This document shows positions 8,615 to 16,201 of a stretch of 64,000 nt of DNA, in pieces. The position numbers were made by a program, and so were the translations under genes. The DNA lies in the NCBI GenBank assembly GCA_017554235.1, contig JAFZIV010000041.1, positions 43,862 to 107,861 of the forward strand, written 5' to 3'. Below the pieces are notes generated by a model that was not told where the DNA came from, did not search any database, and was given only the letters and a program-made list of their open reading frames with translations. The stretch is from Selenomonadaceae bacterium. GTDB taxonomy: Bacteria; Bacillota; Negativicutes; Selenomonadales; Selenomonadaceae. Position 1 is the first letter of the stretch. Each line of letters begins with the position of its first letter.

Positions 8615-9916
8615 ATGGCGTTTAACGAAAAAATTTTTCAGTCAGTCATCTCTGAATTTGAGGCGACAACCGAAATGCTCCGCGAAATTTCAGCTAACTT
8701 CCGTCAAGACCTTCAACTTGGCTTGAAAAATCCTGACAATTCTTCGCTCCGCATGTTGAAATCTTACGTCGGACTGCCCAGCGGCAATGAAAAGGGCGAA
8801 TATCTCGCGTTGGACTTCGGCGGCACCAATGTTCGTGTTTCGCGTATCAAGCTTAACGGTGGCGGCGAATTTGAAATTATTAAGCGCGTCGGTGAACCTT
8901 TAATCGTCGAAGGTCAATACGATTATATCGGTAAAGATTCGACTGCCGAGCAAATGTTTGACTTCCTTGCAAAATTGATTGACGAAGCCATTGACGGCGA
9001 CCACGACACTAAATTTTATCTTGGGCATACTTTTTCTTTCCCGTCGACGCAGGACGATTTAAACAACGCCCGCTTAATCATTTGGACGAAAGAATTTGCG
9101 ACGCCCGGCGTTGAAGGTGAAGTTGTCAACGATTTGCTTAACGCCGCTCTGAAACGTCGAGGGATTAACAATGTTGAACCTGTTGCCGTCATCAATGATA
9201 CGGTTGCAGTTTTACTTTCTGCCGCGTATAAGACTGCAGGAATTTATATCGGTTCGATTTACGCGACGGGACATAACACCTGCTACCTTGAACCCAGCAT
9301 TAATGATCCGAAATGTTTTGGAAAAGGCGGAATGATTCTGAATTTGGAATCGGGCGGCTTTATGAAGTTGACGCCTAACCGTTTTGATAGAAGGTTTGAC
9401 AGAAAATCCGAAAAGCCCGGCGAACAACGCCATGAAAAAATGGTATCAGGACGTTATATGGGCGAATTGCTCGGTATGGCGGTTGCTGAACTTTTAGGCG
9501 AAGAAGAAAAAGAATACGGTTTTACGTCAATCGATATGTCAATGATGATTTTGGACGATACGCCGAATTTGGAAAAGGCAACAAAGATTGTCGAAGAACG
9601 TACAGGAAAAGTCTTGGAAGTTGGCGACGTTCAAAAGATTAAAGAGTTGGCGTCGGCTATTGTAATTCGTTCTGCGCGAATCGTAACTTGTTCATTCGTA
9701 GGTATTATTTGGCAACGTGCGGGCGAAGGAGCTATTGAGAAACAGCACATAGCGATTGACGGTTCTGTTTATGAGAAAATGCCGCTCGTTAAAGAAAATA
9801 TCGCTAAGGCTCTTAGTGAATTGCTTGGCGAAGATGCGGCTAATGTCGATACGATTTTGGATAACGGCGGTAGCGGACTTGGTGCGGCAATCGCGGCGGC
9901 TATGGCAGTCAGCTAA
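8615..9916 (+). CDS. Hexokinase of the eukaryotic-type family
   Basis: The protein has 433 residues. It has the two-domain layout of the actin-fold hexokinase family rather than the ROK or Glk families: phosphate-1 motif LALDFGGTNVRVSR near residue 64, the sugar-binding segment LGHTFSFPSTQ near residue 139, NDTVAVLLSAAY near residue 192, ATGHNTCYLE near residue 217, and the adenosine loop GGSGLGAAIAAA at the end. It would phosphorylate glucose or related hexoses with ATP. AAGGGGG precedes the ATG. Bacterial members of this family are uncommon but known; transfer from a eukaryote cannot be judged here. Confidence 0.88.
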   Translation: MAFNEKIFQSVISEFEATTEMLREISANFRQDLQLGLKNPDNSSLRMLKSYVGLPSGNEKGEYLALDFGGTNVRVSRIKLNGGGEFEIIKRVGEPLIVEGQYDYIGKDSTAEQMFDFLAKLIDEAIDGDHDTKFYLGHTFSFPSTQDDLNNARLIIWTKEFATPGVEGEVVNDLLNAALKRRGINNVEPVAVINDTVAVLLSAAYKTAGIYIGSIYATGHNTCYLEPSINDPKCFGKGGMILNLESGGFMKLTPNRFDRRFDRKSEKPGEQRHEKMVSGRYMGELLGMAVAELLGEEEKEYGFTSIDMSMMILDDTPNLEKATKIVEERTGKVLEVGDVQKIKELASAIVIRSARIVTCSFVGIIWQRAGEGAIEKQHIAIDGSVYEKMPLVKENIAKALSELLGEDAANVDTILDNGGSGLGAAIAAAMAVS

Positions 9917-9966
9917 GGTCAGTTGGTAAATTCCAACTTGGGAAAGAATTTTTATATTTTTAAATA

Positions 9967-10040
9967 TACTTTTCTCTTTGGCGCAAAGAGAAAAGTAACA
10001 AAAGAGAAACAGCCCGCTGAAATCGCATCCGGCGATTTGC
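9967..10040. repeat. Dispersed palindromic element (copy 1) with second hairpin
   Basis: A near-perfect 14-bp inverted repeat (9967-9980 with 9984-9997, three-base loop GCG) is followed by a second hairpin, AAATCGC 10020-10026 with GCGATTT 10032-10038. A very similar palindrome, same GCG loop and same flanking AAATATACT and GTAACAAA, lies at 29382-29412. No ORF explains it. Confidence 0.75.
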
Positions 10041-10111
10041 GCGTCCTTGCGCGCCTCTCCTATACCAATGTTGACTTTGACAATAAGCTATAGTTCAAAA
10101 AAATTTCTTGG

Positions 10112-10140
10112 GAGTCGGGAAAATTTTCCGGCTCTTTTTT
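10112..10140 (+). terminator. Rho-independent terminator
   Basis: The stem GAGTCGG 10112-10118 pairs with CCGGCTC 10128-10134, followed by six Ts. It probably ends transcription from the hexokinase gene or the element upstream. It overlaps the TTG at 10139, which rules that out as a start for the next gene. Confidence 0.75.
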
Positions 10141-10204
10141 GATTAAAGGAATAAACTGCGCGGCGGCGAAATGTAAAGGAAAATCTTTCAGTGAGGGTTA
10201 TAAA

Positions 10205-11590
10205 TTGAATAAGGCAACTATTTATTTTTGTCTGTTTATAGGATATTTTTTTCTGCGAAATATTTTTATGCCTCTGTCCAATGATGATTTTGGTTATTCA
10301 TTCATATGGGACGGAGAAAACGGCGGTAATTTCTTAACTAAGAGTGGTGAAGAATTTCAACATAGAGACCGTGTGGAATCTTTAAGTGATATTTTTAAAT
10401 CCCAATATTCCCACTATTTCACTTGGGGAGGGCGCATAGTTGCGCATTTTTTTGCACAATTTTTTCTTTGGATCGGCAAGTCTTACTTTGAAATTGCAAA
10501 CACGATAATTTTTGCGATTTTCATAATCTTAATTTTAAAATTATCAAACACAGAATTTAAAAAATCGGAATTTGCAATAGGCTGGATATTTTTTACTTTA
10601 TTTTGCGTATCGTCGATAACTCCTCTAAATATAGCCTGTATGACTTGGCTGACAGGTTCTTGTAATTATCTTTGGATGGCTACTTTACAACTTGCATTTT
10701 TGTTGCCTTACGTAATTGCAATTCGTTCAGGGAAAATAGTTGACTCGAAATTAAAGATATTTTTTATGGCAGTTTTCGGAATTTTTGCAGGCTGGTCAAA
10801 TGAAGCCGGAAGTTTAGCTACAATATTTTTGGTGTCAACTTTAACCTTGTTGGCAATACGAGAAAAACTTTTTCAAAAATGGATGGCGGCAGGATTATCT
10901 ACGGCTATGATTGGAAGTTTTTTCTGTATAACTTCTCCGGGAAATTTTGTTCAAACTGAATGGTATCATTCAATCGATCCCGTTATGTTCAATTTCACGC
11001 CGGAACATTTTAAAGGAGTTTTTCTTAACGCATTTTTACCGATAATAGGAATGGACTTGGTTGTACTTTTACCTATGATAATTTACTTTTTTAAACGAGG
11101 ATTAATAGAATTAGACATTTCCGAAAAAATAATGTTAGCTTTTGCAGCGGCAGGATTTATTGTCCCGTTAGCAATGATGTTTTCTCCAAAATTTGATTCG
11201 TATATTGCGATAGTCTCCTTTCCGTTTATGTTAGTTGCGTCAATAGCCGCTTATGGTAAACTCAAATTTTATATCCCGAAAAAATTTGGAGCTGCCATTT
11301 TTTTAGCGGCAGTAATTTATGCGATTCCTCTTTTAGGCATACAAGCTTTGATATATAGAGATTGGCAGAATCAAATTGAAAATGTATTAGCTCATAAAAA
11401 CGACGAAATTGTTTATGTACCAAAGGTATTAGAAATGCCTAAAATTTTTACATATATTTATGGCGGAACTTTTCCTAATCACAAATATTTTCACCCATAT
11501 ATTGGCGGAGTAACTGCTGACAAAAATTTTTTCAATAACGTAATGATGGCTCAATATTATGGCGTAAAATCTATTATCGCTAAGGAATAA
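10205..11590 (+). CDS. DUF6056-like multi-pass membrane protein, paralog 1
   Basis: The protein has about 461 residues from a TTG at 10205, preceded by GAGGG at the right distance. Hydrophobic segments run through the protein, about ten in number. Conserved landmarks are NDDFGYSF and WDGENGG near the N-terminus, SHYFTWGGRIVAHFFAQFF near residue 80, a MTWLTGSCNYLW segment, AGWSNEAGS, and a C-terminal AQYYGVKSIIAKE. These resemble DUF6056, a family of polytopic proteins with a glycosyltransferase-like acidic N-terminal loop; the function is unknown. A near-duplicate follows immediately and a more distant copy is at 61114-62526. It is AT-rich compared with neighbours. Confidence 0.75.
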   Translation: MNKATIYFCLFIGYFFLRNIFMPLSNDDFGYSFIWDGENGGNFLTKSGEEFQHRDRVESLSDIFKSQYSHYFTWGGRIVAHFFAQFFLWIGKSYFEIANTIIFAIFIILILKLSNTEFKKSEFAIGWIFFTLFCVSSITPLNIACMTWLTGSCNYLWMATLQLAFLLPYVIAIRSGKIVDSKLKIFFMAVFGIFAGWSNEAGSLATIFLVSTLTLLAIREKLFQKWMAAGLSTAMIGSFFCITSPGNFVQTEWYHSIDPVMFNFTPEHFKGVFLNAFLPIIGMDLVVLLPMIIYFFKRGLIELDISEKIMLAFAAAGFIVPLAMMFSPKFDSYIAIVSFPFMLVASIAAYGKLKFYIPKKFGAAIFLAAVIYAIPLLGIQALIYRDWQNQIENVLAHKNDEIVYVPKVLEMPKIFTYIYGGTFPNHKYFHPYIGGVTADKNFFNNVMMAQYYGVKSIIAKE

Positions 11591-11596
11591 TATCAT

Positions 11597-11630
11597 ACGA
11601 GCTATTATCGTTTGAATACGAATAGCTCGT
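11597..11630. repeat. Stem-loop between the DUF6056 paralogs
   Basis: ACGAGCTATT (11597-11606) is perfectly complementary to AATAGCTCGT (11621-11630), with extra TCGT/ACGA pairing inside. No T-run follows, so it is not a standard intrinsic terminator. It could stabilise or separate the two transcripts. Confidence 0.6.
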
Positions 11631-11675
11631 GCATTGGCGAAATGTATGGTAAAATTTTTAAGTGAGGGTTATAAA

Positions 11676-13079
11676 TTGAATAGGGCGACTATTTATTTTT
11701 GTATGTTTATAGGATATTTTTTCCTACGAAATATTTTTGTGCCTCTGTGCTATGACGATTTTGCATACGCTTTCATCTGGGACGGAGAAAACGGCGGTAA
11801 TCTCGACGGAATAGAAACTGATGAAACAACTATACATAGGGATCGCGTAGAATCTTTAAGCGATATTTTTAAATCGCAGTACTCACATTATTTCACTTGG
11901 GGAGGACGGATAGTTGCGCATTTTTTTGCACAATTTTTTATTTGGATCGGCAAGCCTTATTTCGACATTGTAAACACGATAATTTTCATAGTATTTATAA
12001 TGTTAATTTTGAAGTTAACGAACACAGAATTTAAAAAATCGGAATTTGCAATGGTTTGGATATTTTTCATTTTATTTTTCGTTGGTGCTAGATTTTTTGA
12101 AACCACAGCATGGATGACTTGGCTTACAGGTGCTTGCAATTATTTTTGGATGTCAGTTTTTCAACTAACATTTTTATTGCCATATGTTAATGCAGTTCGT
12201 TCAGGAAAAAGAGTTGATTCGAAATTAAAAATATTTTTTATGGCGGTTCTCGGGATTTTTGCAGGCTGGTCTAATGAAGCCGGAAGTTTAGCAACAATAT
12301 TTTTGACGACGATTTTAATTTTTATATCTTCGCGAAAAAAATTTCTTCAAATTTGGATGATTACGGGATTTTTCACCCTAATTTTAGGTAGCGTATTATG
12401 CATACTTGCACCGGGAAATTTTGCGCAAACAGAATTTATTCGATCTGTCAATCCCGATTTTAATTTCAGTATGGAATTACTTAAAAATCATTTTTGGAAC
12501 AAATTTATCCCTATAGTTGGATTAGATTTAATAGCAATCTTACCGACGATAATTTACTTTTTTAAACGCGAATCAGGAAAATTAAACACTTTGGAAATTT
12601 TAAGTTTATCATTCGCGGCAACGGGATTTATTGTTCCGTTAGTAATGATGTTTTCTCCAAAATTTGATTTTAGAGTGGCTTTAATTTCATTGCCATTTAT
12701 GATTGTTTCAGCGATTATTTCTTACAATGAATTAAAAAAGCTTTCATGGAACATTAAATTATCGCCTGTTTTAAGTAAAGGGATTTTTATTATAATTTGT
12801 ATTTATGCGGCTTCTATAATTTATTCTTATGCTTTGATAAGTGAAAGTTGGAAAGATCAATTAAACTTTATCCTTGAAAATAGACAAAGTGAGGTTATTT
12901 ATATTCCTTCGCCACCGCCTTTATCGTCGGTACAAAAATTTTTAGAGCATATTCACGGGGCGGATTGTCCTACATCTTTTATAATACATTTCGGAGGTTT
13001 GACCACTAATAAAAATTATTGCATTAATTTAATGATTTCTCAATATTATGGTGTAAAATCTATTATTGCTAAAGAATAA
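11676..13079 (+). CDS. DUF6056-like multi-pass membrane protein, paralog 2
   Basis: The protein has about 467 residues from a TTG at 11676 behind GAGGG. It aligns with the preceding gene along its whole length, including CYDDFAYAF, WDGENGG, SHYFTWGGRIVAHFFAQFF, AGWSNEAGSLATIFL and the C-terminal SQYYGVKSIIAKE. About 45 bp upstream of the start is also shared, so the duplication copied the ribosome binding region. The paralogs diverge mostly in the acidic loop after WDGENGG and in the last third. Function unknown; a role in glycan or lipid-linked sugar transfer is inference only. Confidence 0.75.
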   Translation: MNRATIYFCMFIGYFFLRNIFVPLCYDDFAYAFIWDGENGGNLDGIETDETTIHRDRVESLSDIFKSQYSHYFTWGGRIVAHFFAQFFIWIGKPYFDIVNTIIFIVFIMLILKLTNTEFKKSEFAMVWIFFILFFVGARFFETTAWMTWLTGACNYFWMSVFQLTFLLPYVNAVRSGKRVDSKLKIFFMAVLGIFAGWSNEAGSLATIFLTTILIFISSRKKFLQIWMITGFFTLILGSVLCILAPGNFAQTEFIRSVNPDFNFSMELLKNHFWNKFIPIVGLDLIAILPTIIYFFKRESGKLNTLEILSLSFAATGFIVPLVMMFSPKFDFRVALISLPFMIVSAIISYNELKKLSWNIKLSPVLSKGIFIIICIYAASIIYSYALISESWKDQLNFILENRQSEVIYIPSPPPLSSVQKFLEHIHGADCPTSFIIHFGGLTTNKNYCINLMISQYYGVKSIIAKE

Positions 13080-13095
13080 CAAATTTGGAGGAAAA

Positions 13096-14199
13096 ATGAT
13101 GAGTAGTCTTGAAGTTGGTATAATCGGACTTCCCAACGTTGGTAAGTCGACACTTTTTAACGCGATAACAAAAGCGGGCGCAGAGGCGGCGAATTATCCT
13201 TTTTGCACGATTGAACCTAATGTGGGAATTGTTGCCGTACCTGATGCGCGGCTTGACGTTTTAACAAGAATGTACAATTCTAAAAAAACTACGCCTGCAA
13301 CGGTTAGATTTGTTGACATTGCGGGACTTGTACAAGGCGCGTCTAAGGGCGAAGGACTCGGCAATAAATTTTTGGAACATATACGGCAAGTTGACGCCGT
13401 TGCGCACGTTGTAAGATGTTTTGACGACGAAAATATTACACACGTCTCCGCACAGATTAATCCTCTTCGCGACATTGAGACGATACAAACTGAATTGTGT
13501 TTGGCAGATTTAGAAATTGTCGACAAAAAAATTGCAGGGCTTGTACGTGTTTTGAAGTCCGGTAACAAGGCGGCGAAAATTGAAAATGAAATTTTACAAA
13601 AGATTCGTGACGCCTTAAACGAAGGTAAACCTGCGCGGAATATAGGCTTGACGGACGAAGAAATTTTTGCGATACGTGAAACAAATTTGTTGACGCTTAA
13701 GCCGACGTTATATGTTGCAAATGTTTCTGAAGATGATTTAACCGGCGGGAAAAATTCTTACGTCAAGCAGGTTGAGGAACTTGCGGCAAAAGAAAACGCG
13801 CAGACCGTAATGATCTGCGCTAAAGTTGAGTCTGAAATTGCGGAACTTGACGAGGACGAAGCTAAAGAATTTTTATCTGACTTAGGGCTGGAAAGTTCCG
13901 GCTTAAATCGCTTAATTAACGCCGCATTTGAGCTGTTAGGGCTGATGACTTTCTTGACTTCCGGTCCTGACGAGTGCCGCGCTTGGACGATTAAAAAAGG
14001 TACTCCTGCCGTAAAAGCCGCCGGTAAAATTCACAGTGATATTGAACGCGGTTTCATACGCGCAGAAATTGTAAACTACGACGATTTAGTTAAATACGGT
14101 TCAATCGCCGCCGCTCGTGAAAAAGGTCTCGTACGTCTTGAAGGAAAAGATTATATTATGCAGGACGGCGACGTAACTTACTTTAGATTTAACGTTTAA
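13096..14199 (+). CDS. ychF: YchF/OLA1-type Obg-family GTPase/ATPase
   Basis: The protein has 367 residues. The start is ATG 13096 or the adjacent ATG 13099, behind GGAGG; a longer frame from 13066 overlaps the previous gene and is rejected. The P-loop is GLPNVGKST near residue 10, the switch motif FVDIAGLVQGASKGEGLGN near residue 67, and a YVANVSEDD segment replaces the usual NKxD, as in YchF. The C-terminal TGS-like domain contains TFLTSGPDECRAWTIKKGT. It is a ribosome-associated nucleotidase implicated in stress responses and translation. Confidence 0.94.
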   Translation: MMSSLEVGIIGLPNVGKSTLFNAITKAGAEAANYPFCTIEPNVGIVAVPDARLDVLTRMYNSKKTTPATVRFVDIAGLVQGASKGEGLGNKFLEHIRQVDAVAHVVRCFDDENITHVSAQINPLRDIETIQTELCLADLEIVDKKIAGLVRVLKSGNKAAKIENEILQKIRDALNEGKPARNIGLTDEEIFAIRETNLLTLKPTLYVANVSEDDLTGGKNSYVKQVEELAAKENAQTVMICAKVESEIAELDEDEAKEFLSDLGLESSGLNRLINAAFELLGLMTFLTSGPDECRAWTIKKGTPAVKAAGKIHSDIERGFIRAEIVNYDDLVKYGSIAAAREKGLVRLEGKDYIMQDGDVTYFRFNV

Positions 14200-14223
14200 A
14201 ATTTTAAAATAAATCATCAAAAA

Positions 14224-14258
14224 AACTCCACGAAAGACAATCGTGGAGTTGAATTTTT
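14224..14258. terminator. Bidirectional rho-independent terminator
   Basis: The stem AACTCCACGA (14224-14233) pairs with TCGTGGAGTT (14241-14250), loop AAGACAA. It is flanked by an A-run on the left and a T-rich run on the right, so it can serve both ychF (plus) and the 3D-domain gene (minus), which converge here. Confidence 0.85.
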
Positions 14259-14301
14259 ATGTTACAAAAAATTATTTCCAAAAGCTTTTTTTACTTACAA
14301 A

Positions 14302-14964
14302 TTAATCCAAAACATAAACCGTAACTGTGCGGCGACCAAAATCCATACACGCATCATAACTTTCCATGCAAAGATCTATACAATAACCGATAATCGCGCC
14401 GCCCGTATCAGCCGCAATGGCTTCGCCATAACCGGGAATATAAACTCTACTGCCTAACGGAATTACATCTGGGTCAACCGCAACAACGCCGTAAGTTGCA
14501 GGGATTCCCATTGCCGTAAGCCCTTCCGCACTTCCGTCTGTAGGTAAATATGCCGTCGCCTCCATTGCCATAACCGCTCTATAATTCATACCGTTTTCGG
14601 TAACATTATATCCTGCTGATTCCGTATTTATATCATTTTCTATACTAACATTTTCATTATCATCATGATTGAGCTCTTCAACGTTGCCGATAACTTTAAG
14701 AGGTTCGATAACGTCTTCTTTAGGTGGATTCTCCACCGATTCGCTCGTCGTATTAATAAAATCTGCCGTTGGCACAATTGCCTCGTTACCTGCGACTTCA
14801 GGAACTTCGACTTGAACTTCCTCTATTGTTTTAATTTTTTCAACCTCAACGCTTTCATTTTGATTCGTGAAACCTACGCTGAATGCCGAAAGTCCCGCTA
14901 TCATTAAGCAAAGTGCCAGCTTTTTTTCACTGTTCTTAATGCTCTTCCAAAAATTACGCTTCAT
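14302..14964 (-). CDS. Exported 3D-domain protein (cell-wall remodelling type)
   Basis: The protein has 220 residues. A short basic N-terminus and a hydrophobic stretch (residues ~15-32, LALCLMIAGLSAFSVGF) act as a signal peptide or anchor. Residues ~35-125 are a Glu/Val/Asn-rich low-complexity linker. The C-terminal ~90 residues are a 3D (three-Asp) domain: MEATAYLPTDG, VAVDPDVIPLGSRVYIPGYG, AADTGGAIIGYCIDLCM. The three aspartates resemble those of MltA-type lytic transglycosylases and of YocH/Rpf-like muralytic proteins. It has its own strong promoter and a long structured leader. Confidence 0.85.
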   Translation of the reverse strand: MKRNFWKSIKNSEKKLALCLMIAGLSAFSVGFTNQNESVEVEKIKTIEEVQVEVPEVAGNEAIVPTADFINTTSESVENPPKEDVIEPLKVIGNVEELNHDDNENVSIENDINTESAGYNVTENGMNYRAVMAMEATAYLPTDGSAEGLTAMGIPATYGVVAVDPDVIPLGSRVYIPGYGEAIAADTGGAIIGYCIDLCMESYDACMDFGRRTVTVYVLD

Positions 14965-15080
14965 TATTCCGCTGCCTAACGCGAACCGTGCCGCGTCCCG
15001 AGCTTGCCGACTGACAAAGTCGCCTCGCCGCTTCGGAGCAGCCTTCCCCCTTTCAAAACTAAAAAAACAAATTCATAACG
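14965..15080 (-). promoter_or_regulatory. GC-rich structured 5' leader of the 3D-domain gene, class unidentified
   Basis: About 115 nt separate the predicted transcription start from the ATG. The part nearest the gene (14965-15052) is strikingly GC-rich compared with the surrounding DNA and can fold: outer stem 15038-15042 with 14971-14975, an inner ACGCG/CGCGT hairpin (14979-14983 with 14992-14996), and a hairpin around TTTGTCA. A structured regulatory RNA is plausible. I could not match it to a riboswitch consensus. Confidence 0.45.
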
Positions 15081-15086
15081 AAGTTT

Positions 15087-15115
15087 ATTATACCACAACT
15101 TTATGAATTTGTCAT
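15087..15115 (-). promoter_or_regulatory. Sigma-A promoter of the 3D-domain gene
   Basis: On the minus strand, ATGACA (15110-15115) and TATAAT (15087-15092) are separated by exactly 17 bp; only one base deviates from the consensus hexamers. It lies about 120 bp upstream of the ATG. The remaining sequence up to 15261 holds no gene. Confidence 0.8.
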
Positions 15116-15261
15116 GAATTATTAATGTAATTGTCCTGAAAAAATGAAAATTTTTTCCGCTAAATTTCAGTTTAATTGTACGACTTAAGAGTTTATCCTC
15201 ATTTCGGCTAGAAGATGCCTGCTTTTTTAGGCTAAATAGCTATAAAAATTTTTGTTAAAGC

Positions 15262-16170
15262 TTATGCAGTTAAGCCCGTAATTACAGCGAAATAATAAAA
15301 TACCGGCGCAGTAAAAAATAAGCTGTCAAATCTGTCCAATACGCCGCCGTGTCCCGGAATTAAAAATCCCGAATCTTTGACGCCTGCCGCGCGTTTTATC
15401 GTCGACTCCGCTAAATCGCCTAAAGTAGCCGCTATCGCCATTACAAACCCTAACATTAACATTTGTTTCATATCAAATGCAAAGAGTAAATTTCCGACAA
15501 CTGCCGCCGTAAAAACTGTTCCGACTATTGAGCCGAAAATTCCTTCAACAGTTTTATTAGGACTTATCTGCGGAGCAATTTTGTGCGAACCGATAGCCGA
15601 GCCGATGAAATATGCAAATGTATCACTAGCCCAAGTACACAGGAATAAAAGCCATACCAACTTGCACCCCATATCAATGTTAAACAAAGCTTGAACGTGA
15701 GCCAAGTCGACATGCGTCATTAACGCACTGACTTCGTTGCTTATGTCCGGCAAAATTTTTATTTCGTCTACCGATTCAAAAGGCATACGATCATCTTGCA
15801 AAAATCTCAACATAATTAAGTGTACAAACGGCATTCCGATATAAACTAATCCAGCCGTCGATACACAAACGTCAGTCGGACGCAAATCGAATAAAACCAT
15901 TAAAAGAAAAATCGCGATTGTTCCCAAAGTCAACGCGCCTAAAATTTCTTCAAAATTTCCAAGCCATGCACAACACAACATTAAAACTAACGGTATCGCG
16001 CCCACAATGTATGCTGTTGAAACGCCCGCACGCTGAAATATGGCGCAATATTCAAACCAAGAAATTAACGCCAACAATATCGCGGCAATCGCAAACGGTG
16101 TCCCGCCAATTTTTATGAGTACCGCAGATATTGCAATTCCGATTATCCCAGTGATTATCCTTAAAACCAA
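15262..16170 (-). CDS. cdsA: Phosphatidate cytidylyltransferase (CDP-diacylglycerol synthase)
   Basis: The protein has 302 residues with about eight membrane segments. The family signature is complete near the C-terminus: STIKRAAGVKD, then GFLIPGHGGVLDRFDS. The CTWASDTFAYFIGSAIGSHKIAPQISPNKTVEG segment (split here around residues 180-212) is also typical. It makes CDP-diacylglycerol from phosphatidate and CTP. The TTG start at 16170 is supported by GGGAG 8 bp upstream. It lies 31 bp behind the large glycosyltransferase and is probably the last gene of that operon. Confidence 0.93.
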   Translation of the reverse strand: MVLRIITGIIGIAISAVLIKIGGTPFAIAAILLALISWFEYCAIFQRAGVSTAYIVGAIPLVLMLCCAWLGNFEEILGALTLGTIAIFLLMVLFDLRPTDVCVSTAGLVYIGMPFVHLIMLRFLQDDRMPFESVDEIKILPDISNEVSALMTHVDLAHVQALFNIDMGCKLVWLLFLCTWASDTFAYFIGSAIGSHKIAPQISPNKTVEGIFGSIVGTVFTAAVVGNLLFAFDMKQMLMLGFVMAIAATLGDLAESTIKRAAGVKDSGFLIPGHGGVLDRFDSLFFTAPVFYYFAVITGLTA

Positions 16171-16201
16171 TTTTACATCTCCCTTTAAATTAAAAATTTT
16201 T

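Noticed and set aside
10139..10204. N-terminal extension of the first DUF6056-like protein
   Set aside because: Its TTG lies inside a terminator T-run without a Shine-Dalgarno site, while the TTG at 10205 has one at normal spacing, as does the paralog.
14965..15080. c-di-AMP (ydaO/yuaA) or GEMM riboswitch before the 3D-domain gene
   Set aside because: Only scattered similarities (GGGACGC, GTCAG) are visible and the conserved core order of either class is not met, so no class is assigned.
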